The notes beneath the pieces are model-generated. The model did not search any database. It saw only the letters and a list, made by a program, of their open reading frames with translations, and was not told the DNA's origin. A program made the position numbers and the translations under genes. From contig NZ_RZGZ01000001.1 of assembly GCF_003990045.1 (NCBI RefSeq), forward strand, positions 496,001-560,000: DNA of 64,000 nt, given 5' to 3'. How positions within the stretch are numbered: the first letter of the stretch is position 1; the number at the start of each line of letters is the position of its first letter. Positions 1-8,473 of this stretch are shown here, one piece after another. Source of the stretch: Labedella endophytica. Lineage in GTDB: Bacteria; Actinomycetota; Actinomycetes; Actinomycetales; Microbacteriaceae.

Positions 1-240
1 TCCGAGAACGACGTCACGGACAGCGAGGGTCAGGACGCCCAGGCGCAGCAGTACGCCACGGTCCTCGCGGCCTGCCTCCGCTCGGAAACCTGTGTCTCGT
101 ACACGACGTGGGGAGTGGACGATCGGTTCGACTGGTGGATCGACGACGACGGCGGCCTGCAGCAGGGCCACGACTTCCTGTTCGACGACGGAGAGCCGAC
201 GCCAGCATACGACGCGGTGAGGAAGGTGCTCGCGGACTGA
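1..240 (+). CDS. GH10 endo-1,4-beta-xylanase, C-terminal fragment
   Basis: The 5' part lies outside the window; 79 C-terminal residues remain in frame 1, ending in TGA. The tail reads like the end of a glycoside hydrolase family 10 TIM barrel: a SENDV segment where the family has its second catalytic-strand region (usually TE(L/F)DV), a QAxxY helix, a CLRSETC cysteine pair, the TTWGVDD strand with following tryptophans, LLFDD-like FLFDDGEPTPAYDAV and a final helix. By family knowledge it is a secreted enzyme hydrolysing xylan backbone. The catalytic acid and signal peptide cannot be checked here. Assignment rests on the tail motifs only but these are characteristic. Confidence 0.8.
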   Translation, partial: SENDVTDSEGQDAQAQQYATVLAACLRSETCVSYTTWGVDDRFDWWIDDDGGLQQGHDFLFDDGEPTPAYDAVRKVLAD

Positions 241-326
241 TCGTCGAGTATCTGTGGAGCTCCCAGCGCGAGCGTCGGGTCGCCGAGCGGCGGCTGGCCG
301 AGCGAGGGCTCGCACTCCCCGTCGCG

Positions 327-332
327 TAGGCT
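327..332 (+). promoter_or_regulatory. -10 element for the histidine phosphatase gene (leaderless)
   Basis: TAGGCT lies 6 nt before the ATG at 339 and there is no Shine-Dalgarno sequence, so the transcript probably starts at or next to the start codon. Confidence 0.5.
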
Positions 333-338
333 CGGAGC

Positions 339-938
339 ATGCCGATCGCCCTCATCCGCCATGGTCAGACCGACTGGAACGCCGCTCTCCGCATTCAGGG
401 ATCGACGGACATTCCGCTCAACGACATCGGACGGGAGCAGGCCGGGGGCATCGTCCACCGACTCGACGCCTCGCGCTGGGACATCGTGGTCAGTTCTCCG
501 CTCTCGCGGGCTCGCGAGACCGCCGAGATCCTCGCCGCGGGCCTCGGGCTCGAGCTCGGACCGGCGATCCCCGAGCTCGTCGAACGCGGGTACGGCGAGG
601 CCGAGGGGGCGACGGCCGAGGTCATCCGAGAGAACTGGCCGGATCGTCAGTACCCCGGGATGGAGAGCGAGGCCGACGTCCAGGCCCGCGGTGCCGCGGC
701 GATCGCGGCGATCGAGGAGCGCTTCCCCGGACGGAATGTGCTGGCCGTCAGCCACGGGACCCTCATCCGCCTCGCGGTGGGGTTCGTCACCGGGACGGTC
801 GTCGCGTCATTGCCCAACACCGCGATCGTCGAGATCGACCGCGAGGGCGAGCGCTGGGTCCTCGTGGACGCCGAAGTCACGGTCGACGGCGTCGAGGCCG
901 CCGTCCGGATCGGGCATCCCGCTCCCAGCGCTCGCTGA
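339..938 (+). CDS. Histidine phosphatase family protein (phosphoglycerate mutase-like)
   Basis: A 199-residue cytosolic phosphohydrolase of the branch with a phospho-histidine intermediate. The N-terminus carries the RHG motif (residues 7-9, LIRHGQTDWN), an SPLSRARETAE segment supplying phosphate-binding arginines near residue 57, an E-R-GYGEAEG acid region near residue 82, and the second active-site histidine in AVSHGTLIR (about residue 139). Length is normal for single-domain members such as CobC/PhoE-like enzymes. Substrate cannot be deduced. The ATG is chosen because a TAGGCT -10 box sits 6 nt upstream. Confidence 0.9.
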   Translation: MPIALIRHGQTDWNAALRIQGSTDIPLNDIGREQAGGIVHRLDASRWDIVVSSPLSRARETAEILAAGLGLELGPAIPELVERGYGEAEGATAEVIRENWPDRQYPGMESEADVQARGAAAIAAIEERFPGRNVLAVSHGTLIRLAVGFVTGTVVASLPNTAIVEIDREGERWVLVDAEVTVDGVEAAVRIGHPAPSAR

Positions 939-1001
939 CGGCGGGCCGACGTCGCGTGGGCGACGCCGTGCGCGCGTGGCGAGGGCGGCCCGCGCATGGA
1001 G

Positions 1002-1007
1002 GACAAT
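1002..1007 (+). promoter_or_regulatory. -10 element for the TauE/SafE gene (leaderless)
   Basis: GACAAT lies 6 nt before the GTG at 1014. It supports that GTG over the in-frame ATG at 996, which has no ribosome-binding site. Confidence 0.4.
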
Positions 1008-1013
1008 AGGCCG

Positions 1014-1820
1014 GTGCCGACTCGTCATTCCCCCCGCACCATCACGTTCCTGATCCTCATCGGGCTCGTCGCCGGTTTCATGTCGGGCCTCTTCGGTGTG
1101 GGCGGCGGAATCATCATCGTGCCCGCGCTCGTGATCCTCGCCGGTTTCGAGCAGCGATTGGCGGCCGGAACCTCTCTCGCCGCGATCCTCCCCACCGCCA
1201 TCGTCGGCGTCGTGACCTATGCGATCCAGGGCCACGTCGACGTCGTCGTGGCGCTCATCCTGGCCGCGGGTGCCGTCGTCGGGGCACAGATCGGCTCGTT
1301 CCTCCTGAGCAGGCTCCCGAAGGCCGTGCTCCAGTGGGGCTTCATCGCGTTCCTACTCGTCGTCGTGGTCCAGCTCTTCCTCGTCGTGCCCTCGCGCGAC
1401 GAGGGTGTCGAGCTCTCGGTCGGCGTCGTCGTCGGCCTCGTAGCCCTCGGCCTCGTGACGGGTGTGCTCTCGGGGCTGCTCGGCATCGGCGGGGGCGTCG
1501 TGGTCGTCCCCATGCTCATCCTGCTGTTCGGCTCGAGCGACCTCGTCGCGAAGGGCTCGTCGCTGCTCATGATGATCCCGACGGCGCTCTCCGGCACCAT
1601 CGCCAACACGCGCCGGAGGAACGTCGACCTGATGGCGGCGGCGATCGTGGGTGTCGCCGCCTGCACGACGACGACGGTCGGAGCCCTCGTGGCCGCCGCC
1701 CTCGCGCCCGACGTGGCGAACGTGCTGTTCGCCGTCTTCCTCGTGCTCATCGCCGCTCGGATGATCTCCGACATGATCCGCGCGCGACGGGCTCGCGGCC
1801 GGGAAGGGCTCGAGGGCTGA
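1014..1820 (+). CDS. TauE/SafE-family sulfite/anion exporter
   Basis: A 268-residue integral membrane protein of the TauE/SafE (DUF81) family. Two homologous halves are visible: each opens with a GLVAGFMSGLFGVGGG / GLVTGVLSGLLGIGGG re-entrant signature followed by a (I/V)(I/V)VP strand and a hydrophobic helix, which is diagnostic. About eight membrane helices are expected; the C-terminus is Arg-rich and cytosolic. Family members export sulfite, sulfoacetate or related organosulfur anions, but substrates are mostly unknown. I prefer GTG 1014 as the start; ATG 996 would add six residues. It follows the histidine phosphatase in the same direction but has its own -10. Confidence 0.9.
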   Translation: MPTRHSPRTITFLILIGLVAGFMSGLFGVGGGIIIVPALVILAGFEQRLAAGTSLAAILPTAIVGVVTYAIQGHVDVVVALILAAGAVVGAQIGSFLLSRLPKAVLQWGFIAFLLVVVVQLFLVVPSRDEGVELSVGVVVGLVALGLVTGVLSGLLGIGGGVVVVPMLILLFGSSDLVAKGSSLLMMIPTALSGTIANTRRRNVDLMAAAIVGVAACTTTTVGALVAAALAPDVANVLFAVFLVLIAARMISDMIRARRARGREGLEG

Positions 1821-1859
1821 GGGGAGCGGCACGGCCTCTGGCCGTGGCGGGGGTGGCTG

Positions 1860-1865
1860 TAGTCT
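1860..1865 (+). promoter_or_regulatory. -10 element for the hadA-like gene (leaderless)
   Basis: TAGTCT lies 6 nt before the GTG start at 1872; no Shine-Dalgarno sequence is present. It would drive the hadA-hadB-murB operon. Confidence 0.5.
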
Positions 1866-1871
1866 GAGGGT

Positions 1872-2318
1872 GTGTCTGTGAACCCCGCGATCCAGGGCAG
1901 GGAGTTCCCGCCCGTCGCCCCTTACCTCGTCGGTCGTGAGAAGGTGCGCGAGTTCGCTCGCGCCGTCCTCGCGACCTCGCCCCTCCACTCGGACCCGGAG
2001 GCCGCTCGCGCCGCCGGGTACGCCGACGTCGTCGCTCCGCCAACGTTCGCCGTCGTCATCCAGGAGGCGACGCTCGCCCAGCTGCTCGCCGAGCCGGACA
2101 CCGGCATCGACTTCACCCGTGTCGTGCACGGCGACCAGCGCTTCACCTTCGGCCGCCCGATCGTCGCCGGCGACGAGCTGACAGCCACGCTGCGCGTCGC
2201 GAGCGTCAAGTCGCTCGGCGCCCACTCGATGGTCACGGCCGAGACGACCGTGACGGACCCGGACGGCGCTCACGTCGTGACCGCCATCTCCACCCTCGTC
2301 GTCAGGGGAGACGAATGA
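1872..2318 (+). CDS. FAS1-like MaoC-type dehydratase subunit (HadA-like)
   Basis: A 148-residue hotdog-fold protein of the N-terminal half MaoC dehydratase family. It starts with the PYLVGREKVREFARAVL segment and has the APPTFAVVIQ and VVHGDQRFTFGRPIVAGDELTATL stretches typical of mycobacterial HadA and UPF0336 proteins. This half lacks the catalytic Asp/His dyad and pairs with a MaoC subunit, here the next gene, with which it overlaps by ATGA. In mycobacteria HadAB is the (3R)-hydroxyacyl-ACP dehydratase of FAS-II; in an organism without mycolates the acyl substrate is uncertain. The GTG start follows a leaderless-type -10. Confidence 0.85.
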   Translation: MSVNPAIQGREFPPVAPYLVGREKVREFARAVLATSPLHSDPEAARAAGYADVVAPPTFAVVIQEATLAQLLAEPDTGIDFTRVVHGDQRFTFGRPIVAGDELTATLRVASVKSLGAHSMVTAETTVTDPDGAHVVTAISTLVVRGDE

Positions 2319-2752
2319 CGCAGCAGCAGGCCGGCCTCGACATCGAGACCCTCCAGACGGGCGACGTGGTCGTCGAGCGCGAGTACGCGCTCACCCGTGA
2401 CACCCTCGTCCGCTATGCCGGGGCGTCGGGCGACTTCAACCCGATCCACTACCGCGACGACGTCGCCGCGAGCGTCGGCCTCCCCGGCGTGCTCGCGCAC
2501 GGGATGCTCACGATGGGACTCGCGGTGCAGCCCGTCGTCGACGTCGTCGGAGACCCCGGTCGGGTCACCGACTACCAGGTGCGCTTCACGCGTCCCGTCG
2601 TCGTGGATCCGCAGGACGGCGTGACCGTCTCGGTCTCGGCCAAGGTCGGCGCGCTCCTCCCCGAGGAATTGGCCGTCCGACTCGACCTCACGGTCACGGC
2701 TGGCGGCACGACCGTGCTCGGCAAGGCACAGGTCCGCGTCTACATCGGATGA
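2315..2752 (+). CDS. MaoC family dehydratase (HadB-like)
   Basis: A 145-residue hotdog-fold hydratase/dehydratase. The hydratase-2 motif is intact: YAGASGDFNPIHYRDD provides the catalytic Asp40 and His45, followed by GLPGVLAHGMLTMG. It overlaps the preceding HadA-like gene and the following murB by 4 nt each (ATGA), so the three are almost certainly co-translated. The expected role is dehydration of beta-hydroxyacyl thioesters as a heterodimer with the upstream subunit. The pair sits upstream of tRNA-Trp-secE-nusG as hadABC does in mycobacteria. Confidence 0.9.
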   Translation: MTQQQAGLDIETLQTGDVVVEREYALTRDTLVRYAGASGDFNPIHYRDDVAASVGLPGVLAHGMLTMGLAVQPVVDVVGDPGRVTDYQVRFTRPVVVDPQDGVTVSVSAKVGALLPEELAVRLDLTVTAGGTTVLGKAQVRVYIG

Positions 2753-3897
2753 CCGCACCCGTCCCCTTCTCCACGCTCACCACGTTCCGCGTCGGCGGCG
2801 AGCCCGCGGAGTTCGTCGCGGCATCGACCCGTGAGGAGCTGCTCGACGCCGTCGTCGACGGCTGGCGCCGGTTCGACGAGTGGATGGTCGTGGGCGGGGG
2901 CTCGAACTTGCTCGTCGGTTCCGATGGATTCCCGGGCATCGCGATCGCGGTGCGCACCCGGGGGATCGACATCGTTCCGGCGGATGGACTGCCCGCGGGG
3001 ACGGTACGCCTCCGCGTCCAGGCCGGGGAGTCCTGGGACGAGGTCGTCGCCGCCGCCGTGGACGCAGGGCTCGGCGGGATCGAGGCCCTCTCCGGCATCC
3101 CCGGTTCGACCGGTGCCTCGCCCATCCAGAACATCGGCGCGTACGGCGCCGAGGTGGGCGACGTGCTCGCCTCCGTCGAGCTGCTCGATCGCGAGACCGG
3201 GGAACTCGTCCACGTCCCCGCCTCCGGGCTCGGACTCGGCTACCGCACATCGGTGCTGAAGCGCCACGGCGGTGCCCCGGCCGAGCGCGAGGGCGTCGTC
3301 GTGTCCGTCGATCTCGACCTCACCCGATCCGTCGACGGCCTCGGTGGTCCCATCGCCTACCCGCAGCTCGCGGGGGCGCTCGGCGTGCAGCTCGGCGAGC
3401 GGGTGCCGCTGCGCTCCGTGCGCGACGCCGTGCTCGCGCTCCGTTCCTCGAAGGGCATGGTGCTCGACGCGGATGACCCCGACACGTGGAGCGCCGGCTC
3501 GTTCTTCACCAATCCCATCGTCCCCGAACGATTGGCCACGACGCTGCCGGCCGACGCGCCGCGGTGGCCCGTCGGCGACGTCGAGGAACCCGCAACGGTG
3601 CTGCCTCTCGACGGCTCGAAGGGGTTCGACCTCCCCCCTCGGCCGCGCGTGGAGGAGGAGCGTCTCGTGAAACTCAGCGCGGCCTGGCTCATCGAGAACG
3701 CCGGTGTGCACAAGGGGTTCGCGTTGCCGGGATCCCGGGCCGGCATCTCGACGAAGCACACGCTCGCCCTCACGAACCGCGGCAACGCGACGGGTGAGGA
3801 CATCGCCGCTCTGGCGCGGTTCGTCAGCGCTCGTGTCCACGCCGAGTTCGGTGTGATGCTCCGGCCGGAACCGGTGGTCGTCGACCTCGAGATCTGA
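2749..3897 (+). CDS. murB: UDP-N-acetylenolpyruvoylglucosamine reductase MurB
   Basis: A 382-residue cytosolic flavoenzyme that reduces UDP-GlcNAc-enolpyruvate to UDP-MurNAc with NADPH, the second committed step of peptidoglycan synthesis. Visible features are the FAD-binding VVGGGSNLL loop (about residues 47-54), GIPGSTGASPIQNIGAYGAEV (split here: GIPGSTGASP and QNIGAYGAEV, about residue 120), the catalytic-serine loop AGSFFTNPIV near residue 250, SAAWLIENAG, and the C-terminal glutamate in MLRPEPVVVDL. Length fits actinobacterial type I MurB. It is translationally coupled to the dehydratase pair by an ATGA overlap, an arrangement repeated in related genomes by my recollection. Confidence 0.95.
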   Translation: MTAPVPFSTLTTFRVGGEPAEFVAASTREELLDAVVDGWRRFDEWMVVGGGSNLLVGSDGFPGIAIAVRTRGIDIVPADGLPAGTVRLRVQAGESWDEVVAAAVDAGLGGIEALSGIPGSTGASPIQNIGAYGAEVGDVLASVELLDRETGELVHVPASGLGLGYRTSVLKRHGGAPAEREGVVVSVDLDLTRSVDGLGGPIAYPQLAGALGVQLGERVPLRSVRDAVLALRSSKGMVLDADDPDTWSAGSFFTNPIVPERLATTLPADAPRWPVGDVEEPATVLPLDGSKGFDLPPRPRVEEERLVKLSAAWLIENAGVHKGFALPGSRAGISTKHTLALTNRGNATGEDIAALARFVSARVHAEFGVMLRPEPVVVDLEI

Positions 3898-3981
3898 CGC
3901 GGACGGGGGGCATTCGACCGCCGTCCGAACGGAATCCGCTCGGATAGGCTCGTCCTCGTCACGACCGAGGAGGATCACACG

Positions 3982-5670
3982 ATGTCGCAGCCCCCGCCCT
4001 GGCCACCGCAGCCGCCTCGGGCGCCGGGGAACCAGCCTCCTCAGGAGCCGAGCGCTCCGCGCATCCCGCCGCCGCCCCCGGCACGCGAACCCGAGCAGGT
4101 CGAGCCGCGGCTCCGTCCGGACTCCGTCGAATCCGAGCAGGCCGTGACGACGCCGGAGCACGTTTCGGGCTCGACCGACCCGGACGCTCCGGACGCTCCG
4201 GAGGCCCCGTGGATCCCCGAGAGGCCGGCCGCCCCCGAGGTTCCGACCCCACCCGCCGGCGCTGAGGCCGACGTCTACGTTCCCGACCGGCCGGAGGCAC
4301 CTCCCGCGTCGCTCCCGGACCCGGAGCTCCGTCGATCGACGGAGGCAGCTCCCGACGACGCCTCCGCCGCGTCCGCCGCGTCCGCCGCGTCCGCCGACTC
4401 CACCGCGTCCGCCGACGAGGCCTCGCAGTCGTCCGGCTTCGGTCCGGGGCAGTACCCCGTGCAGGGGCAGGTCGGTCCGCAGGACGACCGGACGCAGCAG
4501 CCCGGTCCGCAGGACGACCGAACGCAGCAGTACGGTCAGTCCGGTCAGGCGCAGCAGTACGGTCAGTCCGGTCAGACGCGGCAGTACGACCAGACGCAGC
4601 AGCCCGGTCAGCCCGGTCAGACGCAGCAGTACGGCCGACCGGCCCCGAACGTGATCCCGAACCCGTACGTGCAGCCGAACGCGCCCCACGGGCAGCAGAA
4701 CATGGGCGGCTCGACTCCTCAGCCCCCGTACTCGACGCCTCAGCCCCCGTACTCGACGCCTCAGCCCCCGTACTCGACGCCGCAGCCGCCGTACTCGACG
4801 CCGCAGCCCCCGAGTGCCTCTGGCCAGAGCGTCGGCTACCCGGGGAGTCAGCAGCCCGGTTATGGCACCCCTCCGATGCAGCCTCCCCCTGGCGACCAGG
4901 GCGGCGGATACGGCGGAGGGTACGGTGGGCAACCCCCGCAGCCGCCGAGGAAGAAGGGACTCCCCGGCTGGGGATGGGCTCTCATCGGTGTCGGTGCCCT
5001 GGCACTCGTCGCGATCATCGTCGTGATCGCGCTCGTCGTCTCGGCCTCCATGGCCCCGGTGACGTCGACCGGCGAGGGAGGGGGCGGAGAATCGGAGTCC
5101 CCGAGTGCGTCAGAGACCCCGAGTGCGTCGGAGACCCCGACGCCCACCCCGACCGGTGCAGCGGACGATGGCGTCGTCGCGCTCGACGAGTACGGCGTAT
5201 TCGACGTTGATCCGGACTTCATCGTGGACCTGCCGGGCGGTTGGGTACAGACCGTCACGGACGACGACGGACAGGACGTCTGGGAAGCGAGCGCCCTCCC
5301 GTGCTCCTTCGACACGATCGTCGACTCGCTGGACGCCGGCGACACCGACGAGGAGGGTGGAGACGAGACCGTGACCCTCGAGGCCGTGGAACGCGATGCC
5401 GAGGCGATCGCGGACGACTACACCGAGGCGGACATCGTCGAGACCGGGGGGACCGTCACGGTCCTCGCCGAGGACGGCACGGAGATCGAGTTCATGACCA
5501 GCCAGGTCGATTTCGTCGCCGACGACGGCACGGAGGCGTACTTCCTCATCGGGACACGGGTGTTCGTGGAGTCGGGTACGTACCTGTCGTTCGCGCTCTC
5601 GTGCGAGACGACGCAGGACCCGTCGCTCTTCGAGGCCGCCGTCGACAGGGTGAGCATCGCCACCACCTGA
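3982..5670 (+). CDS. Pro/Gln-rich single-pass membrane protein with extracytoplasmic C-terminal domain
   Basis: 562 residues, function unknown. Residues 1-325 are low complexity: a Pro/Glu-rich opening, an Ala-Ser-rich stretch, Gln-rich repeats of the type DDRTQQ and QYGQSGQ, five PQPPYST repeats and a GGGYGG segment. A basic KKG precedes one hydrophobic helix (about residues 329-358), then a Ser/Glu/Thr-Pro linker and an acidic globular domain of about 170 residues with two cysteines (PCSFDT, SCETTQ). Topology is likely cytosolic disordered N-terminus and external C-terminus, as in many actinobacterial DUF4190/septum-associated proteins, but no named family is claimed. RBS GAGGAGG precedes ATG. 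Confidence 0.75.
   Translation: MSQPPPWPPQPPRAPGNQPPQEPSAPRIPPPPPAREPEQVEPRLRPDSVESEQAVTTPEHVSGSTDPDAPDAPEAPWIPERPAAPEVPTPPAGAEADVYVPDRPEAPPASLPDPELRRSTEAAPDDASAASAASAASADSTASADEASQSSGFGPGQYPVQGQVGPQDDRTQQPGPQDDRTQQYGQSGQAQQYGQSGQTRQYDQTQQPGQPGQTQQYGRPAPNVIPNPYVQPNAPHGQQNMGGSTPQPPYSTPQPPYSTPQPPYSTPQPPYSTPQPPSASGQSVGYPGSQQPGYGTPPMQPPPGDQGGGYGGGYGGQPPQPPRKKGLPGWGWALIGVGALALVAIIVVIALVVSASMAPVTSTGEGGGGESESPSASETPSASETPTPTPTGAADDGVVALDEYGVFDVDPDFIVDLPGGWVQTVTDDDGQDVWEASALPCSFDTIVDSLDAGDTDEEGGDETVTLEAVERDAEAIADDYTEADIVETGGTVTVLAEDGTEIEFMTSQVDFVADDGTEAYFLIGTRVFVESGTYLSFALSCETTQDPSLFEAAVDRVSIATT
4711..4812 (+). repeat. 21-bp coding tandem repeat (STPQPPY)
   Basis: Five in-frame 21-bp units encode STPQPPY; the first three to four are nearly identical at the DNA level, so copy number is probably variable. 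Confidence 0.9.
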
Positions 5671-5678
5671 TCACCCAT

Positions 5679-5744
5679 ACGCGAAAGTGCGGACTTTCGT
5701 CGCTCGTCCGACTGGACGAGCGACGAAAGTCCGCACTTTCGCGT
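5679..5744. terminator. 31-bp perfect inverted repeat between convergent genes
   Basis: Arms 5679-5709 and 5714-5744 are perfectly complementary around the 4-nt loop GACT. Each arm itself contains a CGAAAGT/ACTTTCG inverted repeat, so alternative cruciform or two-hairpin folds exist. It lies between a + gene and a - gene and probably acts as a bidirectional terminator, though its length and nested symmetry also suit a REP-like element. Confidence 0.7.
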
Positions 5745-5771
5745 GGTGATCAGGCGTGAGCGGTGCTCGCG

Positions 5772-6962
<1,191 letters not shown>

Positions 6963-6968
6963 CCGTCC

Positions 6969-6974
6969 ACCGTA
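6969..6974 (-). promoter_or_regulatory. -10 element for the aminotransferase gene (leaderless)
   Basis: On the minus strand TACGGT is followed by 6 nt and the GTG start at 6962. Confidence 0.5.
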
Positions 6975-7191
6975 GCCCTCCTGCCCCTGCGGCGACCTCC
7001 CGGTTGCGCGATCGGACTGCGCTCGTGGCAGAGGATCGAGGAGAGGCTGCGGTGACCCCCGAATGGGGCCCGCCCGGAAACGGGTATCGACGCCGCGGAA
7101 CTTCACCGTGAGACTGATCACACGCTCCGACGCACTCGGGGTACCTCCGACGCACACGGAGGTCACGCGACACGACCTGGGGGGCCAGGAA

Positions 7192-7371
7192 ATGACGACC
7201 TACGACGTCGGCAGTCGACCGCTCGGCGAGCCCACGGCCCTCGACGGACACGAGCTGGCCGCGGCCCGCCGCGACTCGGCCCCCATCCGCGGCATCCTCT
7301 TCGGCCTCGCCATCGTCGTCCCGATTTGGGTCGGCGCCGGTTTCGGCGTCGCCGCACTCCTCTCCCTCTGA
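7192..7371 (+). CDS. Small single-pass membrane protein, unknown function
   Basis: 59 residues: a polar N-terminal half ending in [10 protein letters not shown], then one hydrophobic helix ([20 protein letters not shown]) and a short LLSL tail. Start ATG is preceded by GGGGCCAGGAA, a reasonable ribosome-binding site; codon bias matches the neighbours. The next small gene has the same plan (polar head, SxPI(R/A)G, GL(A/I)xxVPxW helix), suggesting a duplicated pair. No family name can be assigned. Confidence 0.6.
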   Translation: MTTYDVGSRPLGEPTALDGHELAAARRDSAPIRGILFGLAIVVPIWVGAGFGVAALLSL

Positions 7372-7421
7372 TCCGATTCACCCTCTGGCTCTGATCCGAT
7401 TCACCCTCTGGCTCTGATCCG
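7366..7421 (+). repeat. 23-bp tandem repeat overlapping a stop codon
   Basis: The unit CTCTGATCCGATTCACCCT plus CTGG occurs twice head to tail and a third partial copy follows. The TGA of the upstream small gene lies inside the first copy. Confidence 0.8.
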
Positions 7422-7553
7422 TCTCGCCCCCTGACCGGCGACCGGAGGGGGAACGTCGTGTGAACACCGGCCTTTTCGGGGACCTCCACCTGTCATTCGT
7501 GGCGCGGCACGCGCAAGCTGGACGCAGTAGGTTCGTCGTCGGAGGGAGTTTCC

Positions 7554-7703
7554 ATGGTCGCCATCGGTCGCGATGATCGTCACGATCTCGTCGAACGCGC
7601 CTCGGAGTCGTCCCCGATCGCCGGTGTCGTGCACGGACTCATCCTCGCCGTGCCGCTCTGGACGCTCGTCGCGAGCGTCATCGTCGCGGTCTCGACGCAC
7701 TGA
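7554..7703 (+). CDS. Small single-pass membrane protein, paralogue-like to the upstream small gene
   Basis: 49 residues: a charged head (VAIGRDDRHDLVERASESS) and one hydrophobic helix (GLILAVPLWTLVASVIVAV). RBS GGAGGGAG lies 7-8 nt before ATG. The SSPIAGVVHGLILAVPLW block parallels [18 protein letters not shown] in the gene before it, so the two probably arose by duplication and may form a pair of membrane peptides. Function unknown. Confidence 0.6.
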   Translation: MVAIGRDDRHDLVERASESSPIAGVVHGLILAVPLWTLVASVIVAVSTH

Positions 7704-7762
7704 CCTCCCGCGCGTCGCCACCCCGATCGAGGGGCGACGAGACCGAGCGGTGGGCGTCCGGC

Positions 7763-7791
7763 TTTACCGGGTGCCGGGCGTCGTCTACACT
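7763..7791 (+). promoter_or_regulatory. Promoter for tRNA-Trp / secE-nusG
   Basis: TTTACC, 17-nt spacer, TACACT: a well-formed sigma-70-type promoter about 155 nt before the tRNA. The presumed 5' end begins with a GGTGG/CCACC hairpin. Confidence 0.6.
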
Positions 7792-7946
7792 GGTGCAGGT
7801 GGTGAAATCCACCAAGCTTTTCTGCGCCCATTTTTGTGGGTGGGTCGATCCGGGTCTCGTATGCGGTTCGATCACGGAGGAGTGTCGTGGATTTCGTCGC
7901 TGATGCTCCGGTCCTCCCGGAGCGGATCTCGAGCGATCGGGATCGA

Positions 7947-8019
7947 AGGGCGGTGGCTCAATTGGTAGAGCAGCGGTCTCCAAAACCGCAGGTTGCAGGT
8001 TCAAGTCCTGTCCGCCCTG
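7947..8019 (+). tRNA. tRNA-Trp (CCA anticodon)
   Basis: 73 nt. Acceptor stem AGGGCGG/CCGCCCT, D-arm with TGGTAGAGC, anticodon stem GCGGT/ACCGC with loop CTCCAAA giving anticodon CCA at 7980-7982, and T-arm GGTTCAAGTCC. Discriminator G; the 3' CCA is not encoded. Its place just upstream of secE is conserved in actinobacteria. Confidence 0.98.
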
Positions 8020-8061
8020 CGCGTCGGCCCGATGGTGTCGACACGGGAAAGGTGTAACGAG

Positions 8062-8340
8062 GTGGCCCGAAAAGTTATCGACGAGCCGAGCGAGGAAGTC
8101 GTCGCGAACGCGAAGAAGGACCGCGCGGCGCGACGTGGACCCCTCGCCGGGCTCATCGTGTTCCTCAAGCAGGTGGTGGGCGAACTCAAGAAGGTCGTCA
8201 CGCCTACTCGCAAAGAACTGTTCAGCTACACGGGTGTCGTCCTCGTCTTCGTGGTGATCATGATGGCGATCGTCTACGGCCTCGACCAGCTGTTCAGCTT
8301 CATCGTGATCTTCGTCTTCGGAACCCCGGCCGGCGGTTAG
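8062..8340 (+). CDS. secE: Preprotein translocase subunit SecE
   Basis: 92 residues. The single-helix SecE of Gram-positives clamps SecY in the Sec translocon. The conserved cytosolic amphipathic segment FLKQVVGELKKVVTPTRKEL precedes one membrane helix (YTGVVLVFVVIMMAIVYGLDQLF). The GTG start follows GGAAAGGTGTAACGAG; the frame extends back into the tRNA gene, which excludes earlier starts. It begins the tRNA-Trp-secE-nusG-rplK-rplA cluster. Confidence 0.95.
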   Translation: MARKVIDEPSEEVVANAKKDRAARRGPLAGLIVFLKQVVGELKKVVTPTRKELFSYTGVVLVFVVIMMAIVYGLDQLFSFIVIFVFGTPAGG

Positions 8341-8473
8341 CGCCGCTCGACCGGCGGGCGAGATCTCACCCGCCCTCCTCGTGACCGACATTCACGACGA
8401 CCACGCAAGACTGCTCGGATGACGCGTGCGCATCGCACACCGTCCGAAACGAAATCGAAGGAAGAGAATCCAC

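Noticed and set aside
7063-7191. 43-residue N-terminal extension of the first small membrane protein
   Set aside because: No start signal at 7063 and poor composition; the ATG at 7192 has a ribosome-binding site.
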